A stretch of DNA of 64,000 nucleotides from positions 40,001 through 104,000 of the forward strand of contig CAJNDS010002675.1 of assembly GCA_905221605.1 (NCBI GenBank), written 5' to 3'. The notes below the pieces were generated by a model. That model was not told where the DNA came from, searched no databases, and saw only the letters and a program-made list of their open reading frames with translations. The position numbers were made by a program, and so were the translations under genes. Of this stretch, positions 9,490-18,954 are shown one piece after another. The stretch is from Symbiodinium natans (lineage: Eukaryota > Sar > Dinophyceae > Suessiales > Symbiodiniaceae). The first letter of the stretch is position 1. Each line of letters opens with the position of its first letter.

Positions 9490-9950
9490 TTGAAGCAAGC
9501 CTATGGCATGGACAGAACGTGCGCGCACGCGCATGCGCTCGCACTCGCACGGCAGATGTACAGAGCAAACCCTAAACCCTATCTCAAGGTCCAGAGCTGG
9601 AGGTTCAGGCTTCGGATGTAAGGATGCGATCAGCTCTGTGGCTTGGACGCTTGGGCCACTCGATTTTTAGATGAAGCAAAAAAACTGGTGTGACATCAGT
9701 TGTCTTGAGATGATCTTTCACTTGCCGGGCATACCAGGCCGGAAGGCAAGTGCCTTCGCACGATGGTTCTGCAGGATGTGTTTTCGAGTCTTCGCAAGCC
9801 CACGCGTCTTCCCGACGACACGTGTCTTTGCTCGACCGAGGTGCCTGCGGACGCCCATGCGTTTGTCGTGAAGATGCGCATCTTCGCCCGCCCATGTCTC
9901 TTCTCTGCAGAAGGTGCCTTCCCCCCAACATGTCTTCGACAGGTGTCTTC
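9490..9950. other. Unique segment without a supported gene
   Basis: Open frames on both strands overlap each other fully, and none shows a recognisable domain. Confidence 0.4.
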
Positions 9951-9951
9951 A

Positions 9952-9977
9952 ACCCTAAACCCTAAACCCTAAACCCT
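9952..9977 (-). repeat. Short telomere-like array
   Basis: Three CCCTAAA units followed by TTCCAGG. Confidence 0.85.
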
Positions 9978-10138
9978 TCCAGGAAGCAGGGGCCAAGCGT
10001 GCGAGAAGCATCTCTTTGCCAAGCGTCTGTGTGAGGCCCAAATGTGGTATTCCCCGACCGTTCTTCGGAAGTTGTCCTAACACCCTCCTGCAAAGCCCCC
10101 GCGTGCCAGCGAAATTATCTTCGGCGACTTCGGATATT

Positions 10139-10156
10139 GCCCCCCCCCCCCCCCCA
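10139..10156 (+). repeat. C homopolymer
   Basis: A run of about 17 C in otherwise mixed sequence. Similar runs lie at 12080-12345, 12808-12896, 16358-16372 and 18186-18197. Confidence 0.8.
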
Positions 10157-10554
10157 ATGCATTCAAGAACCTGCCTGAGCTCCTGGCGAGAAATCGAGAC
10201 TGGAGTTGGCGTAGGGTATGCTCGCCACGGGAGAGATAGGCTGCTGCATGATGTAGACGCAGCTGCCCGGCGACACCACCACATTGGACACGACCTTTGA
10301 ACATCAAGCTTACACTGCAACGTCCGTGGGGGGGCCAGGGGTGGGGGGGGGAGGGGGGAAAGCAACCTGGTAATGCCCTAAAACTCCCAAGAGACACCCC
10401 AAGAATCCTCCTAAGCTTCCCTAACGTTCCCGAAGGTTCCCCACATCTTGGGTCATCCGCTAGGAAAAGCTTAGGAAATGCCGCAGTCAGGACTCAAACT
10501 TCATGCACCCCACAAAGAAGCCGAGCCGCAAACTCAACGCCCCAAAATCCCCAA

Positions 10555-10760
10555 GCACAACTTAAGTCCCTTAAACCCCTTAAAACCCTCAAAACCCTTA
10601 AGTCCCTTAAACGCCCTTAAAACCCTGAAAAAACCCTTAATAAACCCGCAAAGCCCTCAAAAACCCTTAGACACCCTCAAGCCCTTAAAACCCTGAACAA
10701 CCCGTAACACCCTTAAGAACCCTTGATAAACCCCTAAAGCCCTGAAAACCGTGCCCTTAA
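10555..10760 (-). repeat. Degenerate CCCTTAAA-type minisatellite
   Basis: Tandem 8-12-bp units such as CCCTTAAAA, CCCTCAAAA and CCCTGAAAA, which look like a telomere-unit derivative. The Leu/Lys/Pro-rich frames over it are compositional. Confidence 0.75.
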
Positions 10761-10887
10761 CCCTGAAAACGACAACGACGGCCAGTGCTGTTGCGGCGCA
10801 GCCCTGTAGTCCACGTCGTCCCCCAGCCATGGTTCCCCGCAGCGGAAGCCGGAGTCCGTGGTGCATTCTGGCGCAAAAGGGGAGTTG

Positions 10888-10983
10888 GGGCTTTAGGGGG
10901 GCTTTCGGGGGGCTTTAGGGGGGCTTTAGGGGGGCTTTAGGGGGGCTTTAGGGGGGCTTTAGGGGGGCTTTAGGGCTTTAGGG
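10888..10983 (+). repeat. 11-bp minisatellite (GGGGGGCTTTA)n
   Basis: About eight copies of GGGGGGCTTTA, nearly perfect in the middle and decaying after 10975. Confidence 0.9.
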
Positions 10984-11202
10984 GGCCTTTGGGCTTTAGG
11001 GGACTTTGGGGGCGGGCTTAGGGGACGTTGGGGGGTTCATGGGCTGTCTTAGGGGCTTAGGGTTCGTACATGGGCTGATGTCTGGGAATTGCAGCTCGAG
11101 ACCACCTCTGCACCGCCTAAGTCTACTCAGCTCCTGGTCTTCACGGACATGGGCCGATGAAGGGAAGGGCTGAAAGCCGTAGGGTGCAGGGTTTAGGTTG
11201 GG

Positions 11203-11771
11203 ATGTTCCCCAAGATCCCAAGGTTTAGGGTTTCAGGTCAGCGGTTTCCATTTTGGGTTTACTGCGAACCTTCTCGGTCCTCTGGGACTCTGCTGGTACG
11301 CAAACTTACTTCGATGAGCAATAGAAGAACCGCCCACCGACTTATCTCAATGCAAGTCGTACTATGCGCTACATGCAGCTGTGACGGAGAAGCTGTGGAA
11401 CGATCAGCAACAGCACACAAGCCACAACCTCTGGACGTCCTCACACTCTGTTGGAACTGGGTTTGGCGTCACAAAGCCTGGAAGCGTGTGCAGGTCTCCA
11501 ACATCGTGCCAACAATCAAAAAGAAGGGACCCAGGCCAACTTTGACTGCCATATGCCGACATTGCCAAGCTGGCCAAGGCCATACTCCATCCCGAAAGAC
11601 GATACATGAGCGAGATCGAAATTGACAAGCTTTAATGAAAGCGCTTTTGCTTCCAAGGCCTACGATATGTAGGTTTCCACACATGTCAGGGGAAGAGGAG
11701 GATATTCTACGAAAGACGCCATGAAAAATGAAGAGTTCGAGATCTGATTCTCCACACACGAATTGGGACAA
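11203..11771. other. Unique segment, open on both strands
   Basis: A plus-strand frame (11203-11625) and minus-strand frames (11404-11771) overlap. The minus-strand stretch PFFLIVGTMLETCTRFQAL is plausible protein sequence, but no motif decides between the strands. No function is assigned. Confidence 0.2.
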
Positions 11772-11892
11772 AGGCGCCTATTCCACAACCTCCCTTGAAT
11801 AGACCTCTAGCCCAAGGCAGCCGGTGCTGCTGTCCCTGATGTCCTACAGCCCTTAGGGGGGAGGGTTTAGGGATTATGTAGGGACTGTAGGG

Positions 11893-12080
11893 GGTTATCC
11901 GCCGAGGCCTCGGGCCGAAGGTGTATTGGTAGTCAGAACAGGCACCCCCCTCCAGCCCAAAGCCCTTTTTCGGACCCCTTTTTTTGCCTCAAATGGGTAC
12001 CCCCTCGGTGAGCAGGGTCCGCAAGCGGATGGTTCGCCAGGACCAGAGGCAGTTGCAGCCCTTCTGGCCAGCAGGGCCAC
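11893..12080 (+). repeat. 190-bp repeat ending in a C tract, copy 1
   Basis: Shares a series of blocks with 12621-12807: TCCGCCGAGGCCTCGGGCC, AGAACAGGCACCCCCCTCCA, TTTGCCTCAAATGGGTACCC, GGTCCGCAAGCGGA and GGTTCGCCAGGACCAGAGGC. Both copies run straight into a long C-rich tract. This suits a short dispersed element with a poly-C tail, or one that starts with poly-G on the other strand (inference). Confidence 0.7.
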
Positions 12081-12345
12081 CCCCCTTATTCACCCGCTGA
12101 CCCACCCCCTCCCCCCCCCTACCCCCCCCCTTCCCCCCCCCCCTTCCCCCCACCCCCTAACCCCCCCCCCCCCCTACCCCCCCCCCCCCCCCCACCCCCC
12201 CCCCCCCTACCCGCCCCCCCTACCCCCCCCCCCCCACCCCCCACCCCCACCCCCACCCCCCCCCCCCCACCCCCCACCCCCCCAACCCCCCCCTCCCCCC
12301 CCCCCCCCCCCCAACCCTCCCCCTACCCCCCCCCCACCCTTTTTG
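12081..12345 (+). repeat. C-rich tract
   Basis: More than 200 bases that are almost all C, with scattered A and T (CCCCCACCCC, CCCCTACCCC). It follows copy 1 of the 190-bp repeat. Confidence 0.9.
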
Positions 12346-12620
12346 TCCCTCCCGAGCGGCTGGCTCGAGGTGCTAATGGACGCAACAAGAGGGGCTTGAT
12401 GTTTGTAGGTGTCGCGGCACACCCAATGGTTCATAACCTCGGGGTGTCGCTTTTCAAGTGTTCCCATCGTTTTACAGGGTTTTGGGCATTCGTGCCACCC
12501 CTTGCTTAATTGAATGGCTGGGGGTGCTTGCTCACATAAGGTGTTTGTGAAAGGCGGAGTTTTCCTGCTCGGACGCGCTGGCTTGAGGGCCGGAGGCTCA
12601 ACTGGTGTGAGCACGGCCGC

Positions 12621-12806
12621 AAATCCGCCGAGGCCTCGGGCCGGAGGTGTATAGGTTGTCAGAACAGGCACCCCCCTCCAAATCCTCAAGCTGCTTCGGA
12701 CCCCTTTTTTTTGCCTCAAATGGGTACCCCCCCAGGAAACCGGGGTCCGCAAGCGGACGGTTCGCCAGGACCAGAGGCAGTTCAAGCCCCTCCCAGCAGG
12801 CGCCCA

Positions 12807-12807
<1 letters not shown>
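12621..12807 (+). repeat. 190-bp repeat ending in a C tract, copy 2
   Basis: Second copy of the block at 11893-12080, same orientation, roughly 85 percent alike by eye. It is followed by a pure C run. Confidence 0.7.

Positions 12808-12896
<89 letters not shown>
12808..12896 (+). repeat. 89-base C homopolymer
   Basis: Uninterrupted C from 12808 to 12896. The true length is uncertain because such runs are hard to sequence and assemble. Confidence 0.85.
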
Positions 12897-12899
<3 letters not shown>

Positions 12900-13072
12900 C
12901 CCCTCCCCGCACTGCAGTTGGTGAGCGGGTTTTTTGAGTCTGAGCGAAAACCCTGAACCAAACATCTCAAACCAAAAGCCCGAAGCACTCACTCCCCTTA
13001 CCCCAACGAGGGGCCTGGCTCAACCCTACGATCAATCCAAGCCCAACCGTCTTGAACCCTGCTCCCAAAAAA

Positions 13073-13175
13073 ACCCTAAACCCCAAAGCGTGAACCTTGA
13101 GCCCTAAGCCCTCAATCCTAAACTAAACCATAAACCATAAACCCGGAACCCTAAACCCTAAACCCTGAACCAAAC
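13073..13175 (-). repeat. Degenerate telomere-like array
   Basis: CCCTAAA mixed with CCCTCAA, CCATAAA and CCCTGAA units. Confidence 0.8.
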
Positions 13176-13277
13176 CCTTATTGCTTGGGGTCCAGCGACT
13201 TGGGCGCTGCGGAATCACCATGCTCACGCGGCTGCGCTGGGCCGGGCCGAGGCGGGTCGCGTAGCGTTAAAATTAAC

Positions 13278-13465
13278 GCCCTAAACCCTAAACCCTAAAC
13301 CCTAAACCCGAAGCCCGAAGCCCTAAACCCTAAACCCTGAACCCTGAACCCTAAACCCTAAACCCTAAACCCTAAACCCTAAACCCTAAACCCTAAACCC
13401 TAAACCCTAAACCCTAAACCCTAAACCCTAAACCCTAAACCCTAAACCCTAAACCCTAAACCTTA
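13278..13465 (-). repeat. Telomere-like CCCTAAA array
   Basis: About 26 units, mostly perfect, with CCCGAAG and CCCTGAA variants near the start. The next array (13616) runs the opposite way, so the two point away from a 150-bp unique spacer. Confidence 0.9.
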
Positions 13466-13615
13466 ACTACCCTGAACCCTACATGTCTTTGGGTTGCTAC
13501 CGTTTAGGGGGTGTCCAGCCTTGCAACTCGCAAGTGCCGTTGATCGACATAAAGGCTCCGAGGGCTACCTGGCAGATTCCCGGGTCCGGAAAACGTAGGC
13601 AAAGGTGTGGTTGGG

Positions 13616-13918
13616 CTTAGGGTTTAGGGTTTAGGGTTTAGGGTTTAGGGTTAGGGTTTAGGGTTTAGGGTTTAGGGTTTAGGGTTTAGGGTTTAGGGTT
13701 TAGGGTTTAGGGTTAGGGTTAGGGTTTAGGGTTTAGGGTTTAGTTTGTAGGGTGTAGGGTTTAGGGTTTAGGGTTTAAGGTTTGGGTTTCGGGTTTAGGG
13801 TTTAGGGTTTAGGGTTTAGGGTTTAGGGTTTAGGGTTTGGGTTTAGGGTTTAGGGTTTAGGGCTTCGGGTTTAGGGTTTAGGGTTTAGGGTTTAGGGTTT
13901 AGGGCTTAGGGTTTATAT
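13616..13918 (+). repeat. Telomere-like TTTAGGG array
   Basis: About 43 units, the longest array in the window, with single-base phase slips (TTAGGG, TTTCGGG). Confidence 0.9.
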
Positions 13919-14057
13919 AGGGTGAAGAGGGTTTAGAGGGTTTAGAGGGTGTAGAGGGTTTACAGGGTTTAGAGGGTTTAGACGGTTTAGACGGTTTAGC
14001 GGGTTTGACGGGTTTGGAGGGTTTAGAGGGTTTCGAGGGTTTACAGGGTTTAGAGTG
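13919..14057 (+). repeat. 9-bp minisatellite (GGGTTTAGA)n
   Basis: About 15 copies of GGGTTTAGA with variants (GGTTTAGAC, GGGTTTACA). This is a two-base-longer derivative of the telomere unit and continues directly from the preceding array. The Asn-Pro-Leu-rich minus-strand frame here is a by-product. Confidence 0.85.
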
Positions 14058-14636
14058 CTCCAAGTTAGGGTCCTGTTTTCAGGTCCCACATATAGTACGG
14101 CAGCTATAATATGGACCCAAGAATGGCCCAAGAATGTTTATTTCTTCATACATTGCATCTAAGAAGTGCATAGATCCTTGTGCTTAGTCACGCTCTCCCT
14201 CTTCACGCTTCTTATCGCTTCATTGACCTTGTTTCCTGAGGCGCTGCAGGGAGTAGAGAAGAACAAGAAGAAGGAACAACAAGAAAGAGGAGCTGTTCCC
14301 TCTCTCTATGTTCTTACTATTCTTCTTGCTCCGTCTTGAAGGCTTCCATCAGTCGCGTCAAAAAATTCTGGAGGTCTAATACCGAAGCCGTGCCATATTT
14401 CAGACCCGGAACTGAGTCGAACCCGTCCTGTCTTCCTCTGCCTCTCTCTTCATTCCTGTATTGCTGGTGAGGCAATGGGAAGAAAGCGAAACGACGAAGA
14501 AGAAAGGATTAGAAACGGCAAGTGAAGGGAGCACAAGGCCTGCTACGGAGCCCTGCCCCCGAAAAGGCTCGAGCCCCATAATACCACCAAAGCGGGCTCA
14601 GGGCCTTGTGTTTTGGGATAAGGGACTAAGCCCTCA
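14058..14636. other. Unique segment without a supported gene
   Basis: No frame with family features. The segment lies between two telomere-like arrays. Confidence 0.4.
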
Positions 14637-14691
14637 AGCCCTAAACCCTAAACCCTAAACCCTAAACCCTAAACCCTAAACCCTAAACCCG
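14637..14691 (-). repeat. Telomere-like CCCTAAA array
   Basis: About eight CCCTAAA units. Confidence 0.9.
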
Positions 14692-14814
14692 AGGGCTACA
14701 CCCTGATTCGCCTGGAAGCTCAGGTTCGCACTGCAGGCCCCCACCATAAGCTCCCGGTCCTCGCTTGCATCGTTGCAATACTGGAAGAGCTCCTGGTGCT
14801 TCGAGAAAGCTTCA

Positions 14815-14906
14815 GGGTTTACGGTTTTTGGGGTTTAGGGTGTAGGGTTTAGGGTTTAGGATTTAGGGTTTAGGGTTTAGGGTCTAAGGTTCAGGGTATA
14901 GTGTAG
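14815..14906 (+). repeat. Telomere-like TTTAGGG array
   Basis: About 12 degenerate TTTAGGG units. Confidence 0.85.
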
Positions 14907-15033
14907 GGTTTTGGGATCCCTCAAAGGCACCGTCTTGTGAAAAAAATCTGCGATGGGCAAACTCAGCTCTGGCACCTTGCCCTGTACCCCTTGAGGTTAG
15001 GAACCCAAAACGAGGCAAAAGGGACTTGGATAC

Positions 15034-15127
15034 CCTAAACCCCAAACCCTAACCCCCAAACCCTCAACCCCAAACCCTAAAACCCAGACCTTAAACCCTA
15101 CGCCCCAAACCCTAAACCCCAAACCCG
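15034..15127 (-). repeat. Degenerate telomere-like array (CCCCAAA/CCCTAAA)
   Basis: Alternating CCCTAAA and CCCCAAA units. Confidence 0.85.
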
Positions 15128-15193
15128 AGTTGTGGCCCTCCACTAGCCAAGCAGTGGCAACTTCCAGCTCGCGCCCGAACTCCCAAATGGTAC

Positions 15194-15326
15194 CCTTTAG
15201 GGTTTAGGGTTCAGGGTTTAGGGTTTAGGGTTGAGGGGTTTAGGGTTTAGGGTTTTAGGGTTTAGGGTTTAGGGTTTAGGGTTTAGGGTTTAGGGTTTAG
15301 GGTTTAGGGTTTAGGGTATAGGGTAC
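15194..15326 (+). repeat. Telomere-like TTTAGGG array
   Basis: About 18 units with TTGAGGG and TTTTAGGG variants. Confidence 0.9.
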
Positions 15327-15448
15327 TACTATTGGGTCATTTCTAGGAACCCCTTAAGGGGATCTGCGTTTTGGAATCCTTTGGGTTGGGATGGCCTGTG
15401 ATGTGCGGGAAGGGAGAGACGCAAGAGCACCACACCATCTATATATGG

Positions 15449-15770
15449 GGGTTTTCGAGAATAGGGGTACCCATTTTGGGGGTCCCTTTAAGGGGATTCT
15501 ATTTGGGGGTTTTCATGAAAAATCCCGGGTGGGAGCGGTGGGTCGCGAGAAAAGTTGTCACTCGAGCAGTTGACTTCCTGAGCACAAGCCAAACAAGCCA
15601 GCTTCAGCAAGGTTCACGGATGCTTCACTCACGAACTCACAGAGCATCTGGAACTTGAGAGAATATGGGTATTTCCCACAGTCGGGGTACCCCATTTTAT
15701 ACCCCAAAATAAAATAGAATCCCTTTGAAAGGGACCGCCAAAAAGGATACCCCTATTTTCGGAAACCACC
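15449..15770. repeat. Imperfect inverted repeat, MITE-like
   Basis: The left arm (15449-15504) and right arm (15713-15770) pair as imperfect inverted copies. They share AATAGGGGTA, GGTCCCTTT and GGGATTCTATTT in mirrored order. About 200 bp separates them. A non-autonomous foldback element is possible. No target duplication was identified. Confidence 0.5.
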
Positions 15771-15867
15771 ACTGGGATCTTGAAAACTTTGGACTTTCAT
15801 TGGAGGAGTGCATACAAGGGACGTCCTCCGCAGAAAGATTGCTCGTCCAAAGCTGGGGGCGCAACCC

Positions 15868-15987
15868 TTTAAACCCCAAACCCCAAACCCCAAACCCTAA
15901 ACCCTAAAGCCCAAACCCTGAACCCGAAACCCGAAACCCCAAACCCGAAACCCCAAACCCTGAACCCGAAACCCGAAACCCCAAACC
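15868..15987 (-). repeat. Telomere-like array, CCCCAAA/CCCGAAA variants
   Basis: About 17 units in which CCCCAAA and CCCGAAA alternate in a higher-order pattern (AACCCGAAACCCGAAACCCC occurs twice). Confidence 0.85.
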
Positions 15988-16122
15988 CACAACAAAAGGC
16001 ACCTGGCTCCGGTTCTTCAAGAGCAGACAGCCAGGGATGATCTCGCCTTGCGCTGCGGCGCGGGCCTGAGCTTTTGGGGTGGTTCCCTGTGGGATGTTGC
16101 CCCTTATACGCAGAGTGACTTT

Positions 16123-16242
16123 TGAGGGTTTAGGGTTTAGGGTTTAGGGCTAGGGTTTAGGGTTTAGGGTTAGGGTTTAGGGGGTTTAGGGTTTAGGGGT
16201 TTAGGGTTGAGGGTTTAGGTAGGGTTTCGGGGTTTAGGGTTG
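16123..16242 (+). repeat. Telomere-like TTTAGGG array
   Basis: About 16 TTTAGGG units with phase slips. Confidence 0.9.
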
Positions 16243-16401
16243 AAAAGAAAGCAGCTTAGAAAACAGCGCTCAACGACCCCCAGGGACGGGGTCGTTGCTG
16301 ATGGTCAGCTGGCAGGGCATCTGCGATTCGTAGCACACCTGTTTCTTCACACGGGCCTCCCCCCCCCCCCCCCCTGTCCCATCCCCCTGCAACAAACACC
16401 C

Positions 16402-16503
16402 CTAATAACCCTAAAACCCTAAACCCCTAAAACCCTAAAACCCTAAAACCCTAAAACCCTAAAACCCTAAACCCTAAAAATAACCCTAAAACCCTAAAAC
16501 CCT
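16402..16503 (-). repeat. Telomere-like array, 8-bp CCCTAAAA variant
   Basis: Mostly CCCTAAAA, one base longer than the usual unit. It starts about 30 bp after a 15-C run (16358-16372). Confidence 0.85.
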
Positions 16504-17131
16504 GCTTTGTGCTTGCCAAGGCTCCGGTCCGGTCAAGTTGACGCCCGGATCACAGGCCCCTGGAGGAGGCGTGGGCGCTGGGGGCTCTGGCTGCTGCAGC
16601 AGCCCTTCCTGCAGGTTATCCACGGTCTGGTTGATGTTGCCATCCTCGGCTGGTCCGTATAAGACCCTCTGAAAACATAACTCCTGAAGATGATCCTCGA
16701 AAAACCCAGTATATGAGGGAAGATACAAAAAACATTCCCGAAGATGATCCTCTAAAGCCAGTAGATGAGGGAAGATGCAAGATGTCCCAAGGGCATACCG
16801 AGCATCAAGATCCATGGACTCATTGTGGAGCGTGAACTGGTTGTCCATGAGCTGCTCGTGCTGCGCCTCGAGCCTCTTCGCCCACTCGGGCTCGCTCTGG
16901 TTGCAAGGCGTAGTGGTAGGGGGTGGTGGGGCCGTGGTCCACCAGGATGGGGTGGTGGTGGTCCATGGGGGGCCGTAGTAGGGCGGTGGGGGCCGGTGTC
17001 TCCGGTGCCGGGGCCGGTGAGAAGCGGCCCCGGCCCCGGTCTGAAGCAGACTCTCGGCTCCGGTCTGAGACGCACAGTTGGAGCTCTTCCACTTGGACCA
17101 AAGCCTCGAAACTCAGGGCTTTAGGGGTCAA
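16486..17131 (-). pseudogene. Hypothetical protein gene fragment, frame broken near 16850
   Basis: On the minus strand the frame at 17131-16820 begins at a possible start and is rich in Pro, His and Thr. The frame at 16848-16486 continues with a helix-like stretch (HNESMDLDARYALGTSC, then LALEDHLRECF, then FEDHLQELCF). It ends in a Pro-rich tail and a stop. Shifting frame once near 16850 joins them into one protein. I do not recognise the family. The tail overlaps a telomere-like array, so the stop may lie in acquired sequence. Confidence 0.35.
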
Positions 17132-17467
17132 AGTTTGGGTTTAGGGCTTGGGGTTGAGGAATTTAGGCGCGAAAGCCCCCAGCCATTCAAGTAAGCAAGG
17201 GTAGACACGAATGCCCCAAACCATGTGCAGCGATGGGAACACCTGAACAGCGACAACCCTAAATTAGTCAGGCGTTGGGTGGGCGATTGCCTTGAAATTT
17301 TCCCAAAGCCACACCTGCAGACATCAAGCGTGGACGACCACAAGCGAAACACCTACACAGCCAAACACATTGGTGTTGCCTTTAGCCTTGACACGCGTGT
17401 TGCTTAGCATCCTACCCTGCACCTTCCAGCTGATTCGTGCTAAGAGTGGTAGTTGAGCGCAAAGCTC

Positions 17468-17737
17468 CTAGCTCCTACAGCCACATATCACTGCGATCAG
17501 ATTAGCCAAATGCAAATATGTTGCAGGGCTGAGATACATGATCCGTGGCTGCCACCCTCCTGTGATTTGGTTTTCCTGGGGTTGGTCGCAACGTGCTAAT
17601 TTATCTACAAAAATTGCGAGAAAGGTGGGACAGGACTGTGACTTGTCTACCTTCATATCAACGACCAACGAGTGCAACGTAGCAGGGTCACTTTTTGCCC
17701 TTTCTGTCATGTTGAAGAACATCGACAAGCATTGCAC
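17468..17737 (-). CDS. Hypothetical ORF, 89 codons
   Basis: A minus-strand frame with ordinary protein composition (FLAIFVDKLARCDQ, then YLSPATYLHLANLIAVICG) and a stop. No domain is recognised and no neighbouring exon is obvious. The call is tentative because opposing frames exist. Confidence 0.25.
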   Translation of the reverse strand: MQCLSMFFNMTERAKSDPATLHSLVVDMKVDKSQSCPTFLAIFVDKLARCDQPQENQITGGWQPRIMYLSPATYLHLANLIAVICGCRS

Positions 17738-17739
17738 AA

Positions 17740-18088
17740 GGTAGCAGGGTCCTTGCCGTCCACAAAAAACAAGTAGCTGCGAAGACTAGCAACATACGTC
17801 GGATCCCTGCGTCGACCCCCCTTTTTTTGCAGGTGCGAAGACAAGAGTCACGGCGCTGCCACACGCACGACTGCGTTTCCGAGCATCGGGACCCCCACAT
17901 GTCCCAGAGAATTCCGGCCGAACCGGGAGGCCATAACCGGGAGCTACGAGGGTTCCCGGCGGGATATCTGAGGCCTCCCTCGAGCTGATCGAAGATCATG
18001 GCGGCCACCAGGTTCGCATCATGAGACGATCACTGTATGGCCACTCTTACAGGCCCCCTAAACTGGTTCCGATCATATGAGCCACCCT
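17740..18088. other. Unique segment without a supported gene
   Basis: Nothing beyond short opposing frames is seen. Confidence 0.4.
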
Positions 18089-18197
18089 TTAGACCCTAAA
18101 CCCTAAACCCTAAACCCTAAACCCTAAACCCTAAACCCTAAACCCTAAACCCTAAACCCTAAACCCTAAACCCTAAACCCTAAACCCCCCCCCCCCC
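18089..18197 (-). repeat. Telomere-like CCCTAAA array ending in a C run
   Basis: About 14 perfect CCCTAAA units that run directly into 12 or more C. Confidence 0.9.
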
Positions 18198-18389
18198 GAC
18201 TCAAGGGATCCAAGGGGCTGTCGCACCGTGTCGTTCACGGACAAGGCCGCCACCGCCCCGGAGGTCCGCTGCTGAGCCTCGAGCAGCACGGCCCCAAACC
18301 CCTCCGACTGCGGAGCGGCAAACCTGCCGGCCATTTAGAGAAGGGTTTTGGGGTTTATTATAATATGTTTTTTTTTGTCGGTTTTTCCA

Positions 18390-18425
18390 CTTTTTTTTTT
18401 TTTTTTTGGGGGGGGGGGGGGGGGC
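18390..18425 (+). repeat. T17-G17 homopolymer pair
   Basis: A run of T immediately followed by a run of G. Further G runs lie at 18626-18637 and 19680-19692. Confidence 0.85.
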
Positions 18426-18954
18426 GGGAGGGCATTTAGCTGCAGAAGAGACATGACACGTGGGCGTGAGGGGAAGGCTCCCTTTCTGGTGCTTGTGCAT
18501 ACCATGATAGATGGTCATAAAAAAACCATGTGAATGATAGCTACAGCCGCACATCGGACATAAGCACCCTTCAAGCAGAGTCTGGAAAAGTTATCTTTGC
18601 ACGCTCTGGAATGCATGTTCGGATGGGGGGGGGGGGTGGGGAGTCTCCGAAACCGGAGGGCATGAAGGTGATTATCCAAAGAGAAGGAACAACGCCTCAT
18701 CTCCACAACCAACAATGTGGGTTTTGGGTGTTGGGTTGTTGTGCTGGGGCAGGGTACTGGACGGCATCATAACAATTCTCGACATCGTCTCTTTTTGCCT
18801 GAGGTGGCTTAGAAACCAAAGAATAACCCAAAACACCACATCCATGGAGGACCTGGTGTTGCGACTAGGACAGTGACATGCACGGACCAACAGCCAAACG
18901 CGCAACGCGCCTCGCACCCCCTGTTTTTGTCCTTCCCCCTGCTGTCCCGGCCCC

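Noticed and set aside
10555-10760. CRISPR-like repeat-spacer array (also considered for the other minisatellites)
   Set aside because: Units are contiguous and degenerate, without regular unique spacers, and the context is eukaryotic.
11926-12992. Pro-rich and Gly-rich frames over the C tracts, including a 261-codon minus-strand frame
   Set aside because: C homopolymers encode poly-Pro or poly-Gly in any frame. There is no independent support.
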